From Lichenicola sp964242425 (lineage in GTDB: Bacteria; Pseudomonadota; Alphaproteobacteria; Acetobacterales; Acetobacteraceae): a stretch of DNA of 12,814 bases. The stretch spans positions 1 to 12,814 of the forward strand of contig CAXTCK010000091.1 in the NCBI GenBank assembly GCA_964242425.1. The letters are read 5' to 3'. Below are positions 1 through 7,636 of this stretch, piece by piece (positions within the stretch are counted from its first letter, which is position 1; each line of letters opens with the position of its first letter). Under the pieces are notes generated by a model. The model saw only the letters and a program-made list of their open reading frames with translations, made no database searches and was not told the origin of the DNA. A program made the position numbers and the translations under genes.

Positions 1-318
1 ACCCTGTCCGGCGGGCAGCAGCAGCGGGCGGCGATCGCGCGGGCGCTGGCGATGGCGCCGCGGGTGATGCTGTATGACGAGCCGACCTCGGCGCTCGATC
101 CGGAGCTGGCGGAGGAGGTGCTGGGGGTGATGCGCCAGCTTGACGCGGACGGCATGACCCAGCTGGTGGTGACGCACGAGATGCGTTTCGCCCGCGCTGC
201 CTCCGACCGCATCGCGTTCATGGACGCGGGCCGGATCGTCGAGGAGGCGGCGCCGGACCGGCTGTTCACCGCACCCGCCGACCCGCGCACCCGCCGCTTC
301 CTTCGGCAGTTTTTGTGA
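1..318 (+). CDS. Polar amino-acid ABC transporter ATP-binding protein, 3' end only
   Basis: The gene runs in from the left edge and only its last 105 codons are visible, so Walker A and the Q-loop lie outside. The visible part opens with the ABC signature LSGGQQQR, then Walker B with catalytic glutamate (VMLYDEPTSALDP) and the switch histidine in VVTHEM. The THEM form and the compact C-terminus without a TOBE domain are typical of the GlnQ/HisP/ArtP group, which energises uptake of polar amino acids from the cytoplasmic face of the inner membrane. The stop codon overlaps the GTG start of the next gene (GTGA), which encodes the matching binding protein and permease, so the two are very probably co-transcribed and translationally coupled. 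Family assignment is firm; the specific amino acid is not determinable. Confidence 0.93.
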   Translation, partial: TLSGGQQQRAAIARALAMAPRVMLYDEPTSALDPELAEEVLGVMRQLDADGMTQLVVTHEMRFARAASDRIAFMDAGRIVEEAAPDRLFTAPADPRTRRFLRQFL

Positions 319-1829
319 CGCGCATCCGGCTGCTGCCTGCAAGGTTGGCGGCGCTGCTGCTGCTTCTGTGCGCGGGCGCTGCGTCCGCGGCGCCCTTGCG
401 CTGGGCGTCCGACGCGCAGTCCGGCGCGCCGTTCGTGTTCCATGATCCCGCCGACCAGTCGCGCCTGACCGGGTTCGAGTTCGACCTCATCGAGGCGCTG
501 GCACGGCGTATCGGCAGCGATCCGGTGTTCGTGCAGAACGACTGGGACGGGCTGATCCCCGGCCTGCAGCGCAACCTCTACGACGTGGTGATCGACGGCA
601 TCGAGATCACGCCCGAGCACCAGGCGGCGGTGGACTTCTCCACGCCGTACTACCGCACCGCCGAGCGCATCGCGGTGCGTCGCGATGCGACCGGGCTGGA
701 CAGCGTGCCCGCGCTCCGCGGTCACGTGGTCGGCACGCTCAAGGACACGCTGAGCCAGCGCCTGCTGGAACAGGCAGGCGGGATCACGTTGCGGTCCTAC
801 GACGACGAGACCAACGCGTACTCCGACCTCGCCAACGGGCGGCTCGACGCGGTGATGCTGGACGCGCCGATCGCGCTGTACTACGCGGTGCCGGACCCGC
901 GGCTGAAGCTGGTGGGGGCGCCGATCGGCGCACTGTCGTATGGCATCGCCATCGCCAAGGGGCACGACGCGCTCCGGGCGCGCATCGACGACGGCCTGGA
1001 CGCCCTGCGCCGCGACGGCACCCTGCGACGCATCCTGCAGCGCTGGGCGATGTGGACGCCGGAGATGGCTGCCTTCACCGGCGATCATTCGACGGAGGTC
1101 GTGCCGCCCACCGCCTGGCAGCACTGGCTCCAGGCGACGCGGCCGGTGCCGGGCTGGCGCGACCGTCTGCTGCGCTATGCCGGCTTCCTGCCGCTGGTCG
1201 GCCGGGCGGCGCTGATGACGCTGGCGGTGTCGGCCTGCGCCATGGTGCTGGCGGTGGCCTGGGGGCTCCTGCTGGCCTTGGCGCGCCGCTACGGGTCCTG
1301 GCCGCTGCGCACCGCCGCCACCCTGTACATCGAGGTGGTGCGCGGCACCCCGCTGCTGATCCAGATCCTGTTCATCTTCTACGGGCTGCCGTCGCTGGGC
1401 GTCAGGCTCGACCCGTTCCTGGCGGGGGTGGTGGCGCTGGGGCTGAACTACGCCGCCTACGAGGCCGAGAACTACCGTGCCGGGCTGCAGTCGGTGCCGC
1501 ACGGGCAGATGGAGGCGGCACTGGCGCTGAACATGACGCAGGCCCAGGCGGTGCGCCACGTGGTGGTGCCGCAGGCGTTCCGCTTCGTGGTGCCGGTGAT
1601 GACCAACGACTTCATCTCGCTGCTCAAGGACAGCTCGCTGGTCAGCGTGATCACCCTGACCGAGCTGACCCAGGCCTATGTGCGGCTGTCCACCACGTAC
1701 TACGACTACTTCGGCACCGGCCTGCTGATCGGCGGTGCCTACCTGCTGCTGGGGCTGCCGTTCGTGCGGCTGGCGCGGGTGGCGGAACGGCGGCTGGCGG
1801 CGGGGCAGGCGCGCGGGGTGCGGCGCTGA
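315..1829 (+). CDS. Amino-acid ABC transporter fused substrate-binding protein/permease
   Basis: A 504-residue fusion. Residues 1-25 form a signal-peptide-like segment (LLLLLCAGAASA, likely cleaved or retained as an anchor). Residues about 28-248 are a family 3 solute-binding domain (GFEFDLIEALARRIG; DVVIDGIEITPE; VDFSTPYY). Residues about 290-490 are a BPD_transp_1 permease with several membrane helices, the VVRGTPLLIQ motif (341-350) and an EAA-type ATPase-contact loop starting GQMEAALALNM (397-407). Joining receptor and channel in one chain is known in the GlnP/polar amino-acid family, and the binding domain would sit in the periplasm tethered to the permease. The GTG start at 315 is chosen because it gives the signal peptide and overlaps the upstream ATPase stop by four bases. 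The importer therefore needs only these two genes; if it works as a dimer, the two permease copies are identical. Substrate unknown. Confidence 0.92.
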   Translation: MTRIRLLPARLAALLLLLCAGAASAAPLRWASDAQSGAPFVFHDPADQSRLTGFEFDLIEALARRIGSDPVFVQNDWDGLIPGLQRNLYDVVIDGIEITPEHQAAVDFSTPYYRTAERIAVRRDATGLDSVPALRGHVVGTLKDTLSQRLLEQAGGITLRSYDDETNAYSDLANGRLDAVMLDAPIALYYAVPDPRLKLVGAPIGALSYGIAIAKGHDALRARIDDGLDALRRDGTLRRILQRWAMWTPEMAAFTGDHSTEVVPPTAWQHWLQATRPVPGWRDRLLRYAGFLPLVGRAALMTLAVSACAMVLAVAWGLLLALARRYGSWPLRTAATLYIEVVRGTPLLIQILFIFYGLPSLGVRLDPFLAGVVALGLNYAAYEAENYRAGLQSVPHGQMEAALALNMTQAQAVRHVVVPQAFRFVVPVMTNDFISLLKDSSLVSVITLTELTQAYVRLSTTYYDYFGTGLLIGGAYLLLGLPFVRLARVAERRLAAGQARGVRR

Positions 1830-1841
1830 TCCAACGAGCGG

Positions 1842-1863
1842 CCGGGCTGATGCCGGAGCCCGG
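1842..1863 (+). terminator. Candidate hairpin after the amino-acid transporter genes
   Basis: CCGGGCT at 1842-1848 pairs perfectly with AGCCCGG at 1857-1863 around an 8-base loop. It lies 13 bases past the transporter stop and before the GNAT gene. No T-run follows, so if it acts in termination it is not a classical intrinsic terminator. It could also be a chance GC-rich stem. Confidence 0.3.
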
Positions 1864-1879
1864 AGCAGCGAGATCAAGC

Positions 1880-2441
1880 ATGATGCAGATGGATGCCGGC
1901 GATGCTGAGGACGAACGTTTGATGATTGCAGGTCCTGGCTGGGAGTTCTCCGTCAGGACGGCCGCGATGGAGGATGCGGATGGTGTGACCGCAGTTCTCG
2001 AGGCTGCGTTTCCGGTGCTGGCCAGGGATCACTACGATCCGGATGTCCTGCGCCAGTGTCTGCCCCTGATATGCCGGGCGAACCCAGTCCTGTTGCGGTC
2101 CGGGACCTACTTCGTCGCGATGGATGCCCATGGATCGATCGTCGGTTGCGGCGGATGGTCGCGCGAGAAGCCGGGTACGGTTGTGCATGAGCCCGGGACC
2201 GGGCACATGCGGCATTTCGCCACCCACGCGGACTGGGGCGGGGAAGGGAATAGGACGGCGCATTTACAAGCGTGCCGAGGTTCAGGCACAGGAGCGCGGG
2301 ATCAGAAGGTTCGAGACCTATGCAGGCTTGAACGCGGTCGGTTTCTACCGGTCGCTCGGCTTCGAGGAGATCGGACGGATCAGCTACTTGCTGGCGCCCG
2401 AGGTTGAGTATCCGGGCGTCCACATGTGGCGTGCCTTGTAG
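1880..2441 (+). pseudogene. GNAT family N-acetyltransferase, interrupted by a single-base frameshift
   Basis: The N-terminal part reads in one frame from about 1880 to 2240 (FSVRTAAMEDADGVTAVLEAAF; later YFVAMDAHGSIVGCGGW; RHFATHADWGG). The C-terminal part reads in the next frame to the TAG at 2439-2441 (GIGRRIYKRAEVQAQERGI; GLNAVGFYRSLGFEEIGR). Removing one G from the GGGG run at 2240-2243 joins them into DWGGKGIGRRIYKRAE, exactly the acetyl-CoA-binding motif A (R/Q-x-x-G-x-G/A) of the GNAT fold. The joined protein would be about 186 residues, a normal GNAT length. As printed, acetyl-CoA binding is lost. Hand counts of four 60-base stretches in and around it give about 63-65% GC, against about 77% in one stretch of the upstream transporter gene, suggesting a different origin. 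ATG 1880 is the tentative start; 1850 and 1922 are in-frame alternatives. Acceptor substrate unknown. It may be a pseudogene or a sequencing error. Confidence 0.82.
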
Positions 2442-2454
2442 ATCCCTCGCTCGA

Positions 2455-3666
2455 TCAAAGGCGTCCGGCGGCGGTCGGAACCGGTGGCGACGCGTCCGCC
2501 TGGCGCGCCGCGGCGGCGGGACGCACGCCGAGCGCCACCGGGATCGCCAGGGCGCACATCAGCGCCATCGGCCAGAACGCCCCGGCGCCGTATCGGCCAT
2601 AAAGCGGTCCAGAGGCGAGCGTCACCGCCGCCTGCATCACGCCCATGGCGACGGTGGCGTAGAACGCCTGCGCGGTGGCGGCGAGCTCGGTCGGCACCAC
2701 CCGGCCGATCACCTGCATGCAGGCCAGGTGCAGCAGCGCGAAGGTCAGGCCGTGCAGCGGCTCCACCAGCGCCATGACGGCGAAGCGGGCAGTCAGCGCC
2801 GCGGTGCCCCAGCGGACGATCCCGGCCACGCCCGACAGCATCAGCGCGCGCCCCGGCCCGAGCCACCGCAGCAGCCGGCTGCCCGCGAACGAGAACACCG
2901 CCACCTCGGCCGCCACCGCCATCGCCCACAGCACGCTGGCCTGCGCCGCCGACAAGCCGGCCGAGCGCCAGCGGATCACCTCGAACCCGTCATGCAACGC
3001 GTGGCTGCCGCCGATCAGCGCCGCCACCAGCATCAGCCGCCGGAACACCGGGATGCGCAGCAGCGTGCCGAACGACCGGTCCCGCGTCGGAGCGGCGCCG
3101 CCATCGCTCGTTCCCGCCACCCGATTCGGCAGCATCGGCGCCAGCACCGCCGCGACGGCGAGCAAGGCGGCGTTCAGCCAGACGATGACGCCCAGCCCGG
3201 ACCGGCCGACCATCTGCCCGGACACGAGCGTGCCGGCGATGAACGCGGCCGATCCGGCCGCCCGCACCCAGCCGTAGGGGAACCGGGGCGTGCGCTGCGA
3301 GGATCCGAGTGCCAGGGCGTCGGCCAGCGGCGTCAGCGGCGCCAGCACGGCGGCGTGGGCCACGCTGACGGCGAACAACAGCGGCAGGCCGCGTGCCGGC
3401 GCGTAGCCGAGGGCGACCACGGCCGACGCGGTGGCGAAGCCGCCGAGAATGACCGAGGGCAGGCCGGTACGGTCCGCCAGCCTGCCGCCGAGCGGCCCCG
3501 ACAGCAGCCGGATCGCGGTCCCGCCCGCCAGCACGATGCCGATCGCGCCGGGATCGAGGCCGTCCTGCTTCAGCAGGCCGGGCAGGAACGGCGAGGCCAC
3601 GCCGAACGCCGCGAACAAGGCCGTGTAGAGGGCCATGAAGCGCGGCAGGGGCGAGCGGTCTGGCAC
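2455..3666 (-). CDS. MFS transporter, HcaT / MFS_1-like type
   Basis: A 403-residue, strongly hydrophobic protein with the pattern of a 12-helix major facilitator. The N-terminus (RFMALYTALFAAFGVASPFL, then LLKQDGLDPGAIG) and the segment around residues 108-120 (APLTPLADALAL) resemble the MFS_1-like family that includes the E. coli HcaT 3-phenylpropionate permease candidate. Motif A between helices 2 and 3 is reduced to GGRLADRTGLP. The GTG at 3666 is preferred because it keeps the short cytoplasmic lead before helix 1; ATG at 3635 is the alternative, and neither has a clear Shine-Dalgarno. It is convergent with the GNAT gene (13 bases between stops) and divergent from the TetA-like gene. It probably acts as a proton-coupled secondary transporter in the inner membrane. 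Substrate unknown. Confidence 0.85.
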   Translation of the reverse strand: MPDRSPLPRFMALYTALFAAFGVASPFLPGLLKQDGLDPGAIGIVLAGGTAIRLLSGPLGGRLADRTGLPSVILGGFATASAVVALGYAPARGLPLLFAVSVAHAAVLAPLTPLADALALGSSQRTPRFPYGWVRAAGSAAFIAGTLVSGQMVGRSGLGVIVWLNAALLAVAAVLAPMLPNRVAGTSDGGAAPTRDRSFGTLLRIPVFRRLMLVAALIGGSHALHDGFEVIRWRSAGLSAAQASVLWAMAVAAEVAVFSFAGSRLLRWLGPGRALMLSGVAGIVRWGTAALTARFAVMALVEPLHGLTFALLHLACMQVIGRVVPTELAATAQAFYATVAMGVMQAAVTLASGPLYGRYGAGAFWPMALMCALAIPVALGVRPAAAARQADASPPVPTAAGRL

Positions 3667-3759
3667 GCGGCCAGCATGACGTGCCGGTCGGTGGCTTGCG
3701 AATACCCAAACGGCGTGCGGTCGCTGCAAATGCTGCCGATCCTCCCATCTGCACGCTCG
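3667..3759. promoter_or_regulatory. Divergent intergenic region between two MFS genes
   Basis: These 93 bases must carry the promoters of both MFS genes. I see no convincing -35/-10 pair, palindrome or Shine-Dalgarno on either strand. No regulator gene of TetR, MarR or LysR type lies beside it, unlike many efflux-pump loci. The region would shrink to 63 bases if the plus-strand gene starts at ATG 3730. Confidence 0.4.
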
Positions 3760-4956
3760 ATGCCCCAGCAGCGCCGTGCCTCCGTCGTGTTCGTGCTGGT
3801 GACTCTCGGACTGGACGCCCCAGGCGTCGGCATCATCGCCCCGATCGTGCCGGGGCTGGTGCGCCAGCTGGCGCATCTGCCGCCGGAGCGGGCGGCACCC
3901 TGGGTCGGCGCGCTGATCGCCGCCTACGCCGCGATGCAGTTCTTCGCCGCTCCGATCCTGGGCGAGCTCAGCGACCGCTTCGGCCGGCGGCCGGTGATCC
4001 TCGCCTCGGTGTTCGGGCTCGGCTGCGACTACGTGCTGCCGGCCGCAGCACCAAGCCTGTGGTGGCTGTTCGCAGGCCGGCTGGTCGCCGGCGTCACCTC
4101 GGCCAACGTCGCGGCCGCCACCGCCTACATGTCCGACCTGTCGCCGCCCGAGGACCGGCCGCGACCATTCGGGTTGATCGGGGCGACCTTCGGCGCCGGC
4201 TTCGTGGTGGGTCCTGCCCTGGGCGGGGTGCTGGGCGACGTCTGGCTGCGGCTGCCCTTTGTCGTGGCCGCCGGCCTGTCCTTCGTGAACGTGTGCTTCG
4301 GGATCTTCGTGCTTCCCGAAAGCCTGTCCGCCGATAAGCGGCGCCCGGTGGATTGGTCTGCGCTGAACCCGTTCCACCGCCTTCTGGAGGTGGCGCGGGA
4401 CCGTGCGCTGGCGCGGCTGGCGGTGTCGTGGTCCTGCACATGGATCAGCCTGGGTGCGGTGCAGAGCAGCCTGGTGCTGTTTACCAACTACCGCTTCGGC
4501 TGGGGCGCGATGCTGAGCGGGCTGGTGCTGGCCGCGGTCGGCCTGAGCCAGGCGGTGGTGGAAGGGCTGCTGCTGCGGCATGTGTCCGGCCGGCTCGGCG
4601 AGCGCCGCACCGCCATCATCGGCTACGTGTCGGGTGCGGTCGGCTATGGCCTGCTGGCCCTGGCGCTGGCGGGCTGGACGGTGGTGCCGGCGGTGGTGCT
4701 GATCGCAGTGGGCGGCCTGGCCACGCCGTCGGTGCGGGCCAGGGTGGCCGGGCGGGGACAGGTGGACAACCAGGGCGAGATGCAGGCCGTGCTGGCGGCG
4801 GTGGAAGGGCTGACCGCGGTGGTGGCGCCGTTGCTCACCGCCGGGCTGTTCTATGCCTTCACCACCCACCTGATCCCGCTGGTGTTCCCGGACGCGCCGT
4901 TCGCGCTCGCGGCCGCCGCCGCGATCGTCGCGATGACGCTGCTGCGCCGGCCATAA
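3760..4956 (+). CDS. TetA-like MFS efflux transporter (DHA1 family)
   Basis: A 398-residue protein, close to the roughly 400 of TetA proteins, with 12 apparent membrane segments. Helix 1 carries LDAPGVGIIAPIVPGL (Asp19). Motif A is GELSDRFGRRPV (68-79). Helix 3 carries GCDY (Asp90). Motif C, diagnostic of drug:H+ antiporters, is GATFGAGFVVGPALGG (141-156). VLPESL, ALNPF, RLGERR and VDNQGEMQAVLAAVEGLT follow the TetA pattern to the end. In true Tet pumps a third acidic residue (Asp285) lies in the later half; the aligned position here (VSGAVGY, residue 292) is glycine, so tetracycline export should not be assumed. ATG 3760 is chosen by alignment to TetA; ATG 3730 is possible, and neither has a clear Shine-Dalgarno. 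Divergent from the HcaT-like gene; its stop lies 13 bases from the stop of the convergent sugar-transport ATPase gene. Confidence 0.87.
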   Translation: MPQQRRASVVFVLVTLGLDAPGVGIIAPIVPGLVRQLAHLPPERAAPWVGALIAAYAAMQFFAAPILGELSDRFGRRPVILASVFGLGCDYVLPAAAPSLWWLFAGRLVAGVTSANVAAATAYMSDLSPPEDRPRPFGLIGATFGAGFVVGPALGGVLGDVWLRLPFVVAAGLSFVNVCFGIFVLPESLSADKRRPVDWSALNPFHRLLEVARDRALARLAVSWSCTWISLGAVQSSLVLFTNYRFGWGAMLSGLVLAAVGLSQAVVEGLLLRHVSGRLGERRTAIIGYVSGAVGYGLLALALAGWTVVPAVVLIAVGGLATPSVRARVAGRGQVDNQGEMQAVLAAVEGLTAVVAPLLTAGLFYAFTTHLIPLVFPDAPFALAAAAAIVAMTLLRRP

Positions 4957-4968
4957 CCCGCGAGCGGG
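4957..4968. repeat. Short palindrome between convergent stop codons
   Basis: CCCGCGAGCGGG fills almost all of the 13-base gap between the tetA-like stop and the stop of the minus-strand ATPase gene. As RNA it gives a 4-bp CCCG/CGGG stem with a four-base loop on either strand. A shared bidirectional terminator is conceivable, but the stem is short and has no T-run on either side. Confidence 0.25.
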
Positions 4969-4969
4969 C

Positions 4970-6091
<1,122 letters not shown>

Positions 6092-6103
6092 CGCATCCTC
6101 CCC

Positions 6104-6118
6104 GGCGTGCCGCAACGG
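6104..6118 (-). repeat. Mirrored 15-base element, copy 1 (ATPase side)
   Basis: Read on the minus strand this is CCGTTGCGGCACGCC, abutting the GGGGAGG Shine-Dalgarno of the ATPase gene. It differs from copy 2 at one base. It may be half of an operator pair or an mRNA leader element. Confidence 0.55.
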
Positions 6119-6124
6119 TTGTCG

Positions 6125-6153
6125 TTGACACGTTGTTGCCGTCCCCATACACG
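6125..6153 (+). promoter_or_regulatory. Candidate sigma-70-type promoter for the binding-protein operon
   Basis: A perfect TTGACA at 6125-6130 is followed after 17 bases by TACACG (6148-6153), a weak 3-of-6 match to TATAAT. It would give a leader of roughly 105 bases. The TTGACA overlaps the TGTC-GTT-GACA palindrome at 6120-6130, which could be an operator. The weak -10 keeps this tentative. Confidence 0.3.
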
Positions 6154-6186
6154 CTTGGAAGAAGAAGAACAATTCGGCGTCGATCT

Positions 6187-6200
6187 GGAATGATCGTTCC
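6187..6200. promoter_or_regulatory. 14-base near-palindrome, candidate operator
   Basis: GGAATGATCGTTCC is symmetrical except for one base pair (positions 6191 and 6196) and is centred on GATC. It lies between the candidate promoter and the binding-protein start, where a repressor could block transcription. No regulator gene is in view to pair it with. Confidence 0.35.
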
Positions 6201-6224
6201 GGTTCCATCCGGTATGAGCCTGCT

Positions 6225-6239
6225 CCGGTGCGGCACGCC
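6225..6239 (+). repeat. Mirrored 15-base element, copy 2 (binding-protein side)
   Basis: CCGGTGCGGCACGCC on the plus strand, 12 bases before the GGGGGAGGA Shine-Dalgarno of the binding-protein gene. It matches copy 1 at 14 of 15 bases in inverted orientation. Its last bases start a short tandem repeat (ACGCCTTGGT, ACGCCTTGGG) that leads into the Shine-Dalgarno. Confidence 0.55.
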
Positions 6240-6267
6240 TTGGTACGCCTTGGGGGAGGAACGGGAC

Positions 6268-7620
6268 ATGGGACGCTTGAGCCTGGGTATTGCCGCGGTC
6301 GCGGCGGCCTGCATCGGAAGCGCGCGCGCGGAGGTGTGGTCGCTCAAGGACGCGGCCGCTCCCTACAAGGGGACCTCGATCACCGTGGTCGGGCTGGACC
6401 GCCCCAGCTACAAGATCGCGCAGACGCTGACGCCGCAGTTCGAGAAGGAAACCGGCATCCACGTCAACTGGAACATCTTCCCCTACGAGGACACACTCAA
6501 GGAGGAAACGCTTAACTTCGTGTCGAGCAGCCAGCAGTTCGACGCCATCCTGTCCGACGTGGTGTGGCCGGTGAACTTCGCCGATCCGGGCTGGGTGCTG
6601 CCGCTCAGCCACTTCACCGGCGACGCTGCCCTGGCCGACCCGGCGCTGGACATGAAGGACTTCTTCCCGGTCTGGCTCGCGAGCTTCACCGTGGATGGCA
6701 AGCTGTACGGCCTGCCATTCGATTCCTATGCAGGCCTGTTGTACTACAACAAGTCGATGCTCAAGGCGGCCGGCTTCGACGGGCCGCCGAAGACCTGGGA
6801 CGAGCTGGCGCAGACCTATGCGCCCAAGCTCACCGACAAGGCGAAGGGGGTGTACGGCTACGCGCTGCAGTCCGCGCGCGGCGAAACGCAAACAGCGGAC
6901 GCTTTCGCCCGCTTCCTGTGGCCCTGGGGCGGCTCGTTCATCGACATCGCCTCCAAGACGGTCAAGGTGAACGATCCCAAGTCGGTCGCCGGCATCACCT
7001 TCCGGCAAAGCCTGCTCGGCAACATGCCCGACGGCATCGTCGCCGACGACCACAGCCAGGTGGTCGAGATGCTGTCGCAGAAGCGCACGGCGATGATCAC
7101 CGAATGGTCGGCGTTCTACCCGACGCTGAGCACTTCGGCGCTCGGGTCCGACCTCGGCATCGCGCCGGAGCCGAAGGGGCCGAACGGCGCCTATGCCGCG
7201 TTCGGCGGGTTCTCGTACATGGTCAGCGCGCAGGTGAACAAGAAGCACCAGAACGCGGCCTACCTGTTCATCCAGTGGCTGACGTCCAAGGAGATGGCCA
7301 AGCCCCTGATCGAGGGGGGTGCCGTGGTGGCACGCATCGGCGCCGACACCGACCCGTCGGTGCAGGGCAACCATCCCAACCTGGCGCCGATGGTGGAAAC
7401 CTGGCGCAACTCGGTGGTGCCGGACTGGCGCCCGCAGCTCGAATGCTATCCGCGCTTCTCCGACATCGTGTCGGACTGGGGCTCGCGCATCGAGCTGAAG
7501 CAGGTGGCGGTGCAATCCGGCCTGGACAGCATGGCCAAGGACCTGACCAGCTACATGCAGACCTCGAACTGCTGGGGCAAGAGCAACGACCCGCAGAAGG
7601 CGATGGCGCTCTACAAGTAG
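6268..7620 (+). CDS. Carbohydrate ABC transporter substrate-binding protein (family 1)
   Basis: A 450-residue periplasmic receptor. Residues 1-21 are a Sec-type signal peptide (MGRLSLGIAAVAAACIGSARA, cleavage likely before EVW). The mature protein has the family 1 sugar-binder pattern: TLTPQFEKETGIHVNWNIFP (54-72), the YGLPFDSYAGLLYYNKSML stretch (147-165) followed by PPKTWDEL (173-180), and FGGFSYMVS (312-320). Cys393 and Cys435 are both in the C-terminal lobe and could form a disulfide. ATG 6268 is fixed by the GGGGGAGGA Shine-Dalgarno seven bases upstream and by the signal peptide. It starts an operon with two permeases (16-base gap, then 3-base gap). In the family, this protein captures a sugar, polyol or glycerol-phosphate compound and hands it to the permease pair. 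The ligand cannot be named from sequence alone. Confidence 0.92.
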   Translation: MGRLSLGIAAVAAACIGSARAEVWSLKDAAAPYKGTSITVVGLDRPSYKIAQTLTPQFEKETGIHVNWNIFPYEDTLKEETLNFVSSSQQFDAILSDVVWPVNFADPGWVLPLSHFTGDAALADPALDMKDFFPVWLASFTVDGKLYGLPFDSYAGLLYYNKSMLKAAGFDGPPKTWDELAQTYAPKLTDKAKGVYGYALQSARGETQTADAFARFLWPWGGSFIDIASKTVKVNDPKSVAGITFRQSLLGNMPDGIVADDHSQVVEMLSQKRTAMITEWSAFYPTLSTSALGSDLGIAPEPKGPNGAYAAFGGFSYMVSAQVNKKHQNAAYLFIQWLTSKEMAKPLIEGGAVVARIGADTDPSVQGNHPNLAPMVETWRNSVVPDWRPQLECYPRFSDIVSDWGSRIELKQVAVQSGLDSMAKDLTSYMQTSNCWGKSNDPQKAMALYK

Positions 7621-7636
7621 CCGGGGAGGGAACGGC

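Larger units (their letters stand above)
6092..6267. promoter_or_regulatory. Divergent control region of the carbohydrate ABC importer
   Basis: This 176-base spacer separates the ATPase gene (minus) from the binding-protein operon (plus). It contains a strong Shine-Dalgarno for each gene (GGGGAGG minus at 6097-6103; GGGGGAGGA plus at 6252-6260), mirrored 15-base elements (6104-6118 and 6225-6239), a TGTC-GTT-GACA palindrome (6120-6130), a TTGACA box (6125-6130), a purine-rich stretch near 6156-6169, a 14-base near-palindrome (6187-6200) and a tandem 10-base repeat of ACGCCTTGG (6235-6254). Coordinated control of both transcripts from this region is a reasonable inference. Confidence 0.6.

Noticed and set aside
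1052..1879. Plus-strand frame running into the GNAT gene from within the transporter
   Set aside because: The portion before about 1850 is Gly/Ala/Arg-rich out-of-frame reading of the permease domain; it is not an N-terminal extension of the GNAT protein.
2404..3759. Long plus-strand extension in front of the TetA-like gene
   Set aside because: This part of the frame is Arg/Gln/His-rich, lies opposite the HcaT-like gene and resembles no protein; only the part from about 3760 is transporter.
3667..4869. Minus-strand extension in front of the HcaT-like gene
   Set aside because: Gln/His/Arg-rich shadow of the TetA-like gene; the transporter sequence begins only near 3666.
6133..6267. Upstream starts for the sugar-binding protein
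   Set aside because: They would place about 45 extra residues before a good signal peptide and ignore the strong Shine-Dalgarno at 6252-6260.
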